64,000 nucleotides of DNA, from NCBI RefSeq assembly GCF_016629525.1, contig NZ_AP024269.1, positions 1,054,001-1,118,000 on the forward strand, written 5' to 3'. The position numbers and the translations under genes are program-made. Below are positions 44,812 through 53,111 of this stretch, one piece after another; the stretch's first letter is position 1; every line of letters begins with the position of its first letter. Below the pieces are notes generated by a model. It was not told the origin of the DNA, made no database searches, and saw nothing but the letters and a program-made list of their open reading frames with translations. The DNA is from Kaistia sp. 32K. Its GTDB lineage: Bacteria; Pseudomonadota; Alphaproteobacteria; Rhizobiales; Kaistiaceae.

Positions 44812-44866
44812 CGATGGCTCTGACCCCGCAGGGGCCGGGGATTGGTTTCAATACAAGGTAATACTT

Positions 44867-45628
44867 ATGAGTTTTACGGAACATCGTCTCAATATTATTC
44901 TGGAAGAGCTGAAGCAGAAGCAGCGCGTCTACGTGAACGAGCTCGTGACGCAGCTTGGCGTCAGCCAGGAATCGATAAGACGTGACCTCAGGGAGTTGGA
45001 GCTTCGGGGGTACGCCCGACGTCTCTATGGCGGGGCGGTGATCAACCAGCAGGAGAGCGATCAGCCATTCGCCGATCGTCTGCGCGTCGGCGCCAGGGAG
45101 AAGGCCAGGATTGGCGAGGCGGCCGCCGCGCTCGTGCAAGACGGCATGAAGGTGTTCATCGACACCGGCACGACGACGCTCGCATGCCTGAAGCATCTGG
45201 AGGCCCGCAAGGACATTACCGTCGTGAGCAATTCGCTCGCGATCGCCGCGCATTTCTTCAACTTTCCGCAGGCGGGGGTTCGCGTTCTGGGCGGACGGAT
45301 GCGACCCGAATATCAGGCGACCTACGGTCACGAGACCGTCGCGGCGATGAAGGAGCACTTCTTCGATCTCGCGATCATCGCCATCTGCGCCGTCCATATC
45401 GAGCGCGGCTTCATGGATTTCGGCGAGGACGAAGCCGTCCTTCGTCGCATCGCCCAGGCACAATCGAAACGATCCGTCATCGTCGCCGACAGCTCAAAAT
45501 TCGGCCGGCTGGGCTCGATCCATACCCTCGGGCTCGACGAGGTCGACGCCGTCGTGACGAGCGGCGTGATCGCCAAGGAATTCTCGGACCAATTCAACCA
45601 ATCGAACGTGGAAATCATCCATGCCTGA
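44867..45628 (+). CDS. DeoR-family regulator of the ethanolamine-type operon
   Basis: This 253-residue DeoR/GlpR-type repressor has an N-terminal winged helix (VYVNELVTQLGVSQESIRRD, then RLYGGAV) and the C-terminal DeoRC sensor domain with DTGTTTLACLKHL and VADSSKFGRLG. DeoR proteins generally sense phosphorylated intermediates, which fits the two kinases downstream. It overlaps the amidohydrolase gene by eight bases. There are 55 bases between the ATPase stop and its ATG, without a clear promoter. Confidence 0.9.
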   Translation: MSFTEHRLNIILEELKQKQRVYVNELVTQLGVSQESIRRDLRELELRGYARRLYGGAVINQQESDQPFADRLRVGAREKARIGEAAAALVQDGMKVFIDTGTTTLACLKHLEARKDITVVSNSLAIAAHFFNFPQAGVRVLGGRMRPEYQATYGHETVAAMKEHFFDLAIIAICAVHIERGFMDFGEDEAVLRRIAQAQSKRSVIVADSSKFGRLGSIHTLGLDEVDAVVTSGVIAKEFSDQFNQSNVEIIHA

Positions 45629-46913
45629 CGTCTCTTCTTCCTCCCAAGCCCCGATCGACGCCGAACGCCTCCAGGAAATGATGGAGGCGGTTTCTACCTT
45701 CGGCGGCGGCCCTGACGGCTCGATGACGCGCCTCACGCTCAGCCAGGAAGACGGCATGGCGCGGGATTGGCTCGGCCGGTGGTTTTCCGCCAACGGCTTC
45801 GAGCAGGCCATCGACGCCATCGGCAACCAGTTCGGCAAGATGACGCTTGCCGGCGCCAACGCGCCTGTCGTCATGGTCGGCTCGCATATCGACAGCCAGC
45901 CGAACGGCGGCCGTTTCGACGGTGCCTTTGGCGTCGTCGCCGCCTGCGAGGCGATCCTCGCGGTCTCGGAGCGCCTGAAGGCAGAAAACCGCCTCTCGGC
46001 CTGCAATTTCCAGGTCGTCAACTGGACGAACGAGGAGGGCGCGCGCTTCCAGCCCAGCCTTCTCGGCAGCAGCGTCTTCTCCGGCGCCGCCGAGCTCGAC
46101 TGGGCGCTCGATCGCCGGGATGGCGACGGCATTTCCGTGCGCGAGTCGCTCGATGCGATCGGCTATGCCGGCACGGACAAGGTGGCCATTCCCGACGCCC
46201 TGATCGAACTGCATGTCGAGGGCAGTTCGACGCTCGAGGATGCCGGCGAGAAGTTCGGCATCTTCACCGGCTTCTGGGGCGCCACCAAATATCGCCTCGC
46301 GTTTCTCGGGCTGCAGGCGCACACCGGTCCGACGCCCATGGCGATCCGCAAGGATGCCCTGCTCGCCGCGGCCTATCTCATCGGCGACCTCAAGCAGATC
46401 GCGGGCGAGCATGGTCTCGACCTGCACACCTCGGTCGGCCGCCTCGAAGTCTATCCCAATTCGCCGAACGTCGTGCCGGCGGAGGCGGTGCTCTTCATCG
46501 AGCTGCGCTCCGGTTCGCCGGAAATCCTCGCGGAAGCCGAGCGCAAGCTGAAGGCCCGGATCGAGGAGGCGGCGCTGAAGGCCGGCGTCGGCTTCGAGGT
46601 CCGCTCGATCGATCGCCGCAAGGCCGGGACGTTCGCGCGCGGCCTGATCGAGCTCGCGGAGAGGGCCGCGGCCGGTCGCGGCGAGACGGCCCGGCACCTC
46701 GCGACCATCGGTGGCCATGACGCGGTCGCCATGTCGGGCGTCTGTCCGTCCGTGGTGATCGCCGTCCCGAGCCGGGATGGCGTCATCCATCATCCGACCG
46801 AATATACCTCGCCGGAGGACCAGGCGTTCGGAACGCAGGTCCTCGCGGACATGCTCTACCGGATCGCCTGCGAAGGGCTCCAGGAAGTCGAGCGCAGCGA
46901 GGCTGTCGCATGA
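45621..46913 (+). CDS. M20 carbamoylase/allantoate-hydrolase-like amidohydrolase
   Basis: This 430-residue binuclear metal hydrolase of the HyuC/AllC branch has GSHIDSQPNGGRFDGAFG (two metal ligands), TNEEGARF (catalytic Glu and ligand), ELHVEGS where relatives have HIEQG, and the C-terminal PSRDGVIHHPTEYTSPEDQ. The Gln-to-Gly change beside a metal ligand may broaden the pocket. It lacks a signal peptide. I infer it cleaves an amide or ureido bond in the imported compound. Its last bases overlap the next kinase gene. Confidence 0.87.
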   Translation: MPDVSSSSQAPIDAERLQEMMEAVSTFGGGPDGSMTRLTLSQEDGMARDWLGRWFSANGFEQAIDAIGNQFGKMTLAGANAPVVMVGSHIDSQPNGGRFDGAFGVVAACEAILAVSERLKAENRLSACNFQVVNWTNEEGARFQPSLLGSSVFSGAAELDWALDRRDGDGISVRESLDAIGYAGTDKVAIPDALIELHVEGSSTLEDAGEKFGIFTGFWGATKYRLAFLGLQAHTGPTPMAIRKDALLAAAYLIGDLKQIAGEHGLDLHTSVGRLEVYPNSPNVVPAEAVLFIELRSGSPEILAEAERKLKARIEEAALKAGVGFEVRSIDRRKAGTFARGLIELAERAAAGRGETARHLATIGGHDAVAMSGVCPSVVIAVPSRDGVIHHPTEYTSPEDQAFGTQVLADMLYRIACEGLQEVERSEAVA

Positions 46914-47872
46914 AAGCCCTGGGGTCTCCCGAGACTTCTCTGGAGGCGCGCGCGGAGCAGGCGCTTGCCGCCTTCTCCGTCGTGAACACGGGCGCGGCGA
47001 CATACGAGCCGGCGATGCCGGCGGTGGCGTCGCCCTCCTATCACGCCGTCGAATCCCGGACCTTCGCCGTGGCCCCGGCCGGCGCGGAGGCGACGCATTT
47101 CCTCCGCCTCGGGCTTGAGGAAGTTGCCGATCTGGCGGACGGCGAGACCGCCTTTGCCGCAGCGAGGCGCCTTCATGCGCTGGGGTTCTCACCCGAGGTA
47201 ATGGGCCACGATCCCGGGACGGGCAGCATGCTCTTTGCCCGACTGGGCGAAGGCTGGCGGGCGGCCCGGATCGACGACCTCATTCCCGAGGCGCGGGTGA
47301 CCCGCCTGATCGCGATGCAAAAGGCGATCGGTCAGGGAGAGCCCTTCGGTCGCCCATGGTCCGTCTTCGACGGTGTCGCGCAGCTCCGGCAGATCCTCGG
47401 CGACGATGTCGACCTGCCGGATGATGTGGACTGGATGCTCGCCTGGATGGCGTCGATCCGGGAGGCAATCGAGGCCTCGGGCGTGGATCTCAAGCCGGCG
47501 CATGGCGACCCGCATTCTTCCAACGTCATGCTCGGCCCCGATGGCGCGATGCAACTCGTCGATTTCGACATGGCCGGAGACGTCGATCCCTACTACCAGC
47601 TCGGGGCGCAGATGAACGAACTCTACCAGTTCGACAGCCAGATGAAGCCGTTGCTGGAAATGCATGACGGTGCGTTCTCGGAGAGGGCCTTCAACCGTTG
47701 CCGGGCCTATGCGGCGGCTGACGATCTCTACTGGGCGCTGCGCAGTCTCGTGCTCGAATTGCGCTCGCCGCGGCGCGGCGTCGAGTTCCTGAAATATGCC
47801 GGCTGGCGCTTCCTTCGCTGCCGGATGCTGCTGGGTCACCCGGACTTCGAAGGGCGGCTGCGCACTCTCTGA
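46910..47872 (+). CDS. APH/choline-kinase-fold phosphotransferase, copy 1
   Basis: This 320-residue kinase of the aminoglycoside-phosphotransferase/choline kinase fold has the catalytic loop PAHGDPHSSNVMLG near residue 200 and the metal-binding LVDFDMAGD. The N-terminal lobe is divergent. It overlaps the amidohydrolase stop by four bases. Together with the similar gene directly downstream it suggests phosphorylation of a choline- or ethanolamine-like alcohol. The exact acceptor is not known. Confidence 0.8.
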   Translation: MKALGSPETSLEARAEQALAAFSVVNTGAATYEPAMPAVASPSYHAVESRTFAVAPAGAEATHFLRLGLEEVADLADGETAFAAARRLHALGFSPEVMGHDPGTGSMLFARLGEGWRAARIDDLIPEARVTRLIAMQKAIGQGEPFGRPWSVFDGVAQLRQILGDDVDLPDDVDWMLAWMASIREAIEASGVDLKPAHGDPHSSNVMLGPDGAMQLVDFDMAGDVDPYYQLGAQMNELYQFDSQMKPLLEMHDGAFSERAFNRCRAYAAADDLYWALRSLVLELRSPRRGVEFLKYAGWRFLRCRMLLGHPDFEGRLRTL

Positions 47873-47899
47873 ACGCACCGATAAACCGGAACGAACGAC

Positions 47900-48835
47900 A
47901 TGAACGAAGTGGGAATGGCCAGGTCCGATGCCGAGCGCGCGGTCGAGGCTGCCATCGTCCAGGTGGAAGCCTGGAAAGGGCGCCGCCTGCGATACAGTCC
48001 GGTCTCAGGCGGCATCAGCAACACGAATTTCCGCATCGAGGTCGAAGGCGACGACCTCGGCTATTTCCTGAAGATACCCGGTCGTGGCACGGAAATGTTC
48101 ATCGACCGCAAGGCCGCCGCGGCCGCGAGCAAACAGGCAGAGGCGATCGGAGTGGGCCCGCGAACCTTTGACTATCTCGACCATTTCGGTATCGAGATCG
48201 CCGAATTCATCGACGGTCGCCGGCCCTCGACGCACCACGACTTTGCCGACCCGGCGATCCGCGACGAGGCGGTCCGCATCTACCGCCAGTTCCACGCGGC
48301 TCCCGCGCTGCCGTTGACGAAGACCGTCTTCGACATGATCGAGGAGCACTATGCGCAGGTTCGCGAACTGGGCGGCTACTGGCCGCTCGACCATGGCTGG
48401 CTTTATCGATCCTACCGACAGGCGCGCGAGGCGCTGGAGGCCTCGGGCCTGGATCTCGTGCCGTGCTTCAACGATCCCATGCCGGGGAATTTCCTGATCG
48501 GCGAGGACAAGACGATCAAGCTGATCGATTTCGAATACGCCTCGAACAACGAACGTCTTTACGATCTGGCGATCTGGAGTAGCGAAGTCTTCTACTCCGA
48601 AGACGTCGAGCGCGCGATTATCGAGGAATATTTCGGTCGCTACGACAAGGGCCTGCACGCCCGTCTCATAGTCCATAAGGCGCTCGCGGACATCAAGTGG
48701 AGCACCTGGTCGATGGTCCAGAACCGGATTTCGACGCTGGATTTCGATTTCTACAAATACGGAATCTGGAAACACATGCGCGCCCGCTCGATCATTGGCG
48801 ATCCCCGCTGGCCGCTGTTCCTGAAAGCACTGTAA
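47900..48835 (+). CDS. Choline/ethanolamine-kinase-like phosphotransferase, copy 2
   Basis: This 311-residue protein is the closer match to choline/ethanolamine kinases (LicA type), with SGGISNTNFRIE in the N-lobe, CFNDPMPGNFLI as catalytic loop and LIDFEYASNN as metal-binding segment. The preceding gene has the same fold but little similarity, so the two may be successive or alternative kinases or a heteromeric pair. Its stop overlaps the phosphatase start (TAATG). Its presence next to EutBC is the main hint of ethanolamine chemistry. Confidence 0.84.
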   Translation: MNEVGMARSDAERAVEAAIVQVEAWKGRRLRYSPVSGGISNTNFRIEVEGDDLGYFLKIPGRGTEMFIDRKAAAAASKQAEAIGVGPRTFDYLDHFGIEIAEFIDGRRPSTHHDFADPAIRDEAVRIYRQFHAAPALPLTKTVFDMIEEHYAQVRELGGYWPLDHGWLYRSYRQAREALEASGLDLVPCFNDPMPGNFLIGEDKTIKLIDFEYASNNERLYDLAIWSSEVFYSEDVERAIIEEYFGRYDKGLHARLIVHKALADIKWSTWSMVQNRISTLDFDFYKYGIWKHMRARSIIGDPRWPLFLKAL

Positions 48836-49623
48836 TGCCTGAAGTCGATATCAGCCCGGCGGAAGCCGATACCTATGCCGCGTTCGCGGCCGAGCTTGCC
48901 GACGCGGCGCGGCCACTCGCCCTGTCTTACTTCCGCACGCCGCTCGAAATCATCTCGAAGCTCGACGAAAGCCCGGTGACGATCGCGGACCGGGCGATCG
49001 AGAGGCATCTGCGGGAGAGGATCGAGGCACGTTTTCCCGAGCACGGCATCTACGGCGAGGAGATGGGCGTGAAGGAAGGCAATGCTTTCACCTGGGTTCT
49101 CGATCCGATCGACGGGACGAAGAGCTTCATTACCGGGTTTCCGCTCTTCGGCACGCTGATCTCGCTGACCCATGACAGCAAGCCTTTCTGCGGGCTGATC
49201 GACATACCGGCAACCGGCGAGCGTTGGGAGGGCGGTCCGGGAGGGACGGCTTTCGCAGGGGCGGTCGCCCGGACGAGCGGCTGCGAAGCCCTCGCCGACG
49301 CCCGCTTCTATACGACCTCACCCGACATGTTTTCAGGCGGCGAAATCGAGCTTTACAGCGCCCTCTCGGCCGCGGCGCGAATGCGCCGTTTCGGCGGAGA
49401 TTGCTATATCTACGGTCTGCTGGCATCCGGACATTGCGATCTCGTCCTCGAGACGGCTCTGCAGCCCTATGACTACATGGCCCTGGTGCCGGTCGTGCGG
49501 GGCGCCGGCGGCTGCATCACGGATTGGCAAGGAAACGCGCTTTCCATTCATTCGGAAGGCCGGGTGCTGGCCTCGGCGTCACCGCAGCTTCACGACGAAG
49601 CGCTAAGCTTCCTCAACCGGTGA
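48835..49623 (+). CDS. HisN/inositol-monophosphatase-family phosphatase
   Basis: This 262-residue Mg-dependent phosphatase has EEMG, then the signature WVLDPIDGTKSF and the C-terminal PYDYMALVPVVRGAGG, the pattern of HisN-type histidinol-phosphatases. The ATG at 48835 overlaps the previous kinase stop. Position between the kinases and EutB suggests it removes a phosphate from an intermediate, perhaps giving free ethanolamine, rather than working in histidine synthesis. That is inference. Confidence 0.82.
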   Translation: MPEVDISPAEADTYAAFAAELADAARPLALSYFRTPLEIISKLDESPVTIADRAIERHLRERIEARFPEHGIYGEEMGVKEGNAFTWVLDPIDGTKSFITGFPLFGTLISLTHDSKPFCGLIDIPATGERWEGGPGGTAFAGAVARTSGCEALADARFYTTSPDMFSGGEIELYSALSAAARMRRFGGDCYIYGLLASGHCDLVLETALQPYDYMALVPVVRGAGGCITDWQGNALSIHSEGRVLASASPQLHDEALSFLNR

Positions 49624-49632
49624 TCCAATCCC

Positions 49633-51024
49633 ATGGCCTATCAGACGACGATCGAGCAGACGGTCTTCCGTTTCGACGACTTGAAGCAGTTGATGGCGAA
49701 GGCGACGCCGGAGCGGTCGGGCGACCAGTTGGCCGGCGTCGCGGCGGACGGCCCGGTCGAGCGGTTGGCGGCGCAGATGGCGCTGGCCGATCTGCCGTTG
49801 AAGGCGTTTTTGGCCGAGGAACTGATCCCGTCCGACGAAGACGAGGTGTCGCGGCTGATTGCCGAGCAGCATGACGCCGAGGCGTTTTCGCCCATCGCCT
49901 CGCTCACGGTGGGCGAATTCCGGGAATGGCTGCTGAAGCCCGAAACCGGGCAGGGGCAGCTGGAAGCCGTCACCTTCGGGTTGACGCCGGAAATGGTCGC
50001 CGCCGTCTCCAAGATCATGCGGGTGCAGGATCTGATCTCGGTCGCCTCCAAGCGCGAGGTCGTGACGCGCTTTCGCTCGACGATCGGGCTCAGGGGCCGG
50101 CTGTCGACCCGCAACCAGCCGAACCACCCGACCGACGATACCTTCGGGATTGCCGCTTCCGCCATCGACGGCTTGCTGATGGGCTCGGGCGATGCGGTGA
50201 TCGGCGTCAATCCGGCGACCGATGCGACGGAGGACTATATCCGCATCGTCACGCTGCTGGACGAATTGCGCGCGCGGCTGGCGATCCCGACCCAGACCTG
50301 TTGCCTGGGCCATGTGACGACGGCGATCCGGGCGATCGAGAAAGGCGCGCCCGTCGATCTCGTCTTCCAGTCGATCGCCGGCTCGCAGAAGGCCAATGAC
50401 GGGTTCGGGGTCAGCCTCGCCACGCTGCGGGAGGCGCATGAGGCCGTGCGCTCGCTCAAGCGCGGGCCGCCGGATGCCAATCTCATGTATTTCGAGACGG
50501 GGCAGGGGGCGGCGCTCTCGGCCGACGCGCATTTCGGCATCGACCAGCAGACGATGGAAGTGCGCGCCTATGCGGTGGCGCGGCAGTTCTCACCGCTGCT
50601 CGTCAACACCGTCGTTGGCTTCATCGGGCCGGAATATCTGTTCAATGGCAAACAGATCATCCGCGCCGGACTGGAGGATCACTTCTGCGCCAAGCTGATG
50701 GGCCTGCCGATGGGTGTCGATGTTTGCTACACCAACCATGCTGATGCCGATCAAGAAGACATGGATATGCTGTTGACGTTGCTCTGTGCGGCGAATGTCA
50801 ACTTCGTCATCACCGTGCCCGGTTCCGACGACATCATGCTGAACTACCAGTCCTTGTCGCATCACGATGCCGTCTATTGCCGCGAGACGCTCAACCGGCC
50901 GCCCGCGCCGGAATTCGAGCGATGGCTGCGTGAGGTCGGGCTGATCGATCCGAGCGGCGTGCTGGTGGACGGGCCGGCCCGCCTGACGAGCCAGATCTCC
51001 GCGCTCCGCCTGCTCGAAGCATGA
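49633..51024 (+). CDS. eutB: Ethanolamine ammonia-lyase large subunit
   Basis: EutB with EutC and adenosylcobalamin converts ethanolamine to acetaldehyde and ammonia. The 463-residue barrel has family blocks NQPNHPTDDTFGI, YFETGQGAALSA and GLPMGVDVCYTNHADADQ, covering the substrate and B12 sites, all apparently intact. It starts nine bases after the phosphatase stop. There is no eutA reactivase, permease or microcompartment gene in the window, unlike standard eut operons. Confidence 0.95.
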   Translation: MAYQTTIEQTVFRFDDLKQLMAKATPERSGDQLAGVAADGPVERLAAQMALADLPLKAFLAEELIPSDEDEVSRLIAEQHDAEAFSPIASLTVGEFREWLLKPETGQGQLEAVTFGLTPEMVAAVSKIMRVQDLISVASKREVVTRFRSTIGLRGRLSTRNQPNHPTDDTFGIAASAIDGLLMGSGDAVIGVNPATDATEDYIRIVTLLDELRARLAIPTQTCCLGHVTTAIRAIEKGAPVDLVFQSIAGSQKANDGFGVSLATLREAHEAVRSLKRGPPDANLMYFETGQGAALSADAHFGIDQQTMEVRAYAVARQFSPLLVNTVVGFIGPEYLFNGKQIIRAGLEDHFCAKLMGLPMGVDVCYTNHADADQEDMDMLLTLLCAANVNFVITVPGSDDIMLNYQSLSHHDAVYCRETLNRPPAPEFERWLREVGLIDPSGVLVDGPARLTSQISALRLLEA

Positions 51025-51040
51025 GAGGGCAGAGGGCACG

Positions 51041-51835
51041 ATGAGCACGCTGGATGTCACCGCAGATATGGCTGCCGAGGCGCCGGCCGCGGGCGAGCGC
51101 GGCCTCGATCTGAAGGCGATGACGGATGCGCGGGTGGCGCTCGGGCGTTTCGGCGCCGGCCTGCCGACCAAGGCGCAGCTCGCCTTCCTGCTCGACCATG
51201 CCCGCGCCCGCGAAGCCGTCTGGACGGCGGCCGACCGCCAGGGGCTGGGAGCACGCGTCCAGGCGCTCGGGTTTGATGTGGTCGAGGTTGAGAGCCTGGC
51301 GGAGGCGCGCAGCGTCTATATCCGCCGGCCGGATCTCGGCCGTCGGCTTTCGGAACGCTCGCAGCAGGCTTTGCGGGCCGCGAAGGCCCAGCATGGTGCG
51401 GCGGATGTGGTGATCGTCGTCGGGGACGGATTGTCGTCGAGTGCCGTCGAGATCAATGCGGTGCCGCTCATCGAGGCATTATCGGGTTTGTTCCGGCAGA
51501 AGGGCCTGTCGCTCGCCCCGGTCGTGCTGGCCAGCCAGGCCCGCGTGGCGCTGGGCGATCCGGTCGGCGAGGCGCTCGCCGCCCGGGTCTCCGTCACACT
51601 GATCGGCGAGCGGCCCGGCCTCTCGGCGGCGGACAGCCTCGGGGCCTACATCACCTATGGTCCGAAGAGCGGCACGCCGGATTCGCGGCGCAACTGCGTT
51701 TCCAACATCCGTGACGGCGGCATGGCGATCCCCCTTGCCGCCGACGCGATCGCCGCGCTGGTGCGCAACATGCTTGCCACCGGCATCAGCGGCGTCGGGT
51801 TGAAGGATGCGGCGTCCAGGCTCGCATCGTTTTAG
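51041..51835 (+). CDS. eutC: Ethanolamine ammonia-lyase small subunit
   Basis: EutC is the B12-binding partner of EutB. The 264 residues show FLLDHARAREAVW, VVIVVGDGLSSSAVEIN and the C-terminal RRNCVSNIRDGGM, all characteristic. The N-terminal 25 residues are low-complexity. It starts 16 bases after eutB with GAGGGCAG in front and is the last gene of the operon. The acetaldehyde and ammonia products would feed central metabolism and nitrogen assimilation. Confidence 0.94.
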   Translation: MSTLDVTADMAAEAPAAGERGLDLKAMTDARVALGRFGAGLPTKAQLAFLLDHARAREAVWTAADRQGLGARVQALGFDVVEVESLAEARSVYIRRPDLGRRLSERSQQALRAAKAQHGAADVVIVVGDGLSSSAVEINAVPLIEALSGLFRQKGLSLAPVVLASQARVALGDPVGEALAARVSVTLIGERPGLSAADSLGAYITYGPKSGTPDSRRNCVSNIRDGGMAIPLAADAIAALVRNMLATGISGVGLKDAASRLASF

Positions 51836-51891
51836 CGGCGGATGACTGTCTGTCGCGATCGCAACGAGCCGCCCGGCGCGTAGGCCGCAGT

Positions 51892-51944
51892 TCACATTGT
51901 GAGACAGGATCGGCTGGGGCCTCGGCGCGAGACTTTTCTCGCGC
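51892..51944 (+). promoter_or_regulatory. Palindrome and hairpin between eutC and the DapA-like gene
   Basis: TCACA-T-TGTGA (51892-51902) is a perfect dyad of operator type. Just after it, GCGCGAGA-CTTT-TCTCGCGC (51925-51944) forms an eight-base-pair stem with no following T-run. The first may bind the IclR-type regulator encoded at 59439-61076; the second could end eutC transcription. Both roles are inferred. The rest of this 268-base gap shows nothing recognisable. Confidence 0.4.
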
Positions 51945-52103
51945 GGCGGCCCATGCAACAACTTTGTCCAAGGCGAGCACAAGCTGCCTTTGGGGGATAG
52001 ACCGGAACCTTTGGGATTTTGGGTGCGGCAGCGAATGCGTTGCCGGCCGACGGGCGAGCTTTGCCCGGCTTCCCTGGCGAGTTGCAGATAGAACGGACAT
52101 GAG

Positions 52104-53030
52104 ATGATCAGCGAACATTTGAGAACCAACGCCGTCTGGCCGGTCATGCTGACGCCGATGACGTGGAGCGGCGCGATTGACTGGGACGGCGTGGATCGCC
52201 TGACCGACTGGTATATCGACGCGGGTTGCCGCGGCCTCTTCACCAACTGCCGCTCAAGCGAGGTCGAGTTCCTGACGGCCGAGGAGCGCGTCGAGCTGGC
52301 TGCCCGGGTGGTGAAGCGCACCAATGGCCGCGCCGCCGTCATTGCGACGGGCACGTTCGGCGCGTCGCCGGAAGAAGAAATCGTCTCGATCAAGCAGATC
52401 GCCGATGTGGGCGCCGACGCCGTTTGTCTGCTCACCAATCATCTGGGACCGCAGGGTGCGTCCGAAGCGCAGTGGAGCGGCAATCTCAAGCGCATCGTCG
52501 ACGGAACCGGCGATATCCCGCTCGGTTTCTACGAGTGCCCGACGCCCTGGAAGCGCCTCGTCCCGACGACGGTTTACGAATGGGCCGCCAATTCCGGCCG
52601 CTTCGTCTTCCATAAGGACGTCAGCCATTCCGTGCCGGACATGAAGGCCAAGCTCGATGTCTCGCGCGGCACGCCGATGCGGTTCTACAATGGACAGATC
52701 TCCTCGGTGATCGAATCCATGCAGATGGGCGGCTCGGGCCACTCCGGCTATGCCTCGACCCTCGCGCCGGAGCTGCTGGTCTGGCTCTGCGCCAACGGCA
52801 CCCGCGACGACGAGCAGACACGGCTTGTCCAGCGTCTCATGACCGTGTTCGAGCGCATGATCAATGTGAAGTATCCGAGCTCGCTCAAGCAGTTGCTGAA
52901 TGAAACCGAGCGCGTGCGCATGACCCCGTTCAGCCGCATGACGGGCGCGGAGCCGCTCGGCGCTCACGAGTTCGATCCGCTTCTCAATATGGTCGACCTC
53001 ATTAAGAGCCTGAACATCCAGACTCAGTGA
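52104..53030 (+). CDS. DapA/NAL-superfamily aldolase or dehydratase
   Basis: This 308-residue TIM-barrel lyase has the Schiff-base lysine in FVFHKDVSH and the catalytic tyrosine in LGFYECPTP. The loop that reads GTTGE in typical DapA/KDG aldolases is NCRSSEVEFLTAEER here, so the substrate differs from dihydrodipicolinate. It is the first gene of an operon with a peptide-type importer and faces a sugar dehydrogenase and SMP-30-fused regulator, so a sugar-acid substrate is plausible. Confidence 0.85.
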   Translation: MISEHLRTNAVWPVMLTPMTWSGAIDWDGVDRLTDWYIDAGCRGLFTNCRSSEVEFLTAEERVELAARVVKRTNGRAAVIATGTFGASPEEEIVSIKQIADVGADAVCLLTNHLGPQGASEAQWSGNLKRIVDGTGDIPLGFYECPTPWKRLVPTTVYEWAANSGRFVFHKDVSHSVPDMKAKLDVSRGTPMRFYNGQISSVIESMQMGGSGHSGYASTLAPELLVWLCANGTRDDEQTRLVQRLMTVFERMINVKYPSSLKQLLNETERVRMTPFSRMTGAEPLGAHEFDPLLNMVDLIKSLNIQTQ

Positions 53031-53039
53031 TGAAGGAAG

Positions 53040-53068
53040 CCCGGCGGCGGGCGCCATCCGCCGCCGGG
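53040..53068 (+). other. Strong hairpin between the DapA-like and binding-protein genes
   Basis: CCCGGCGGCGG and CCGCCGCCGGG pair over 11 bases around a seven-base loop, ten bases after the lyase stop. There is no T-run, so it is more likely a message-processing or stabilising element than a terminator. Confidence 0.55.
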
Positions 53069-53111
53069 CTGTCGTTCGCGATCAATGACAACAAGCAGGA
53101 GGAAGCCGCCC

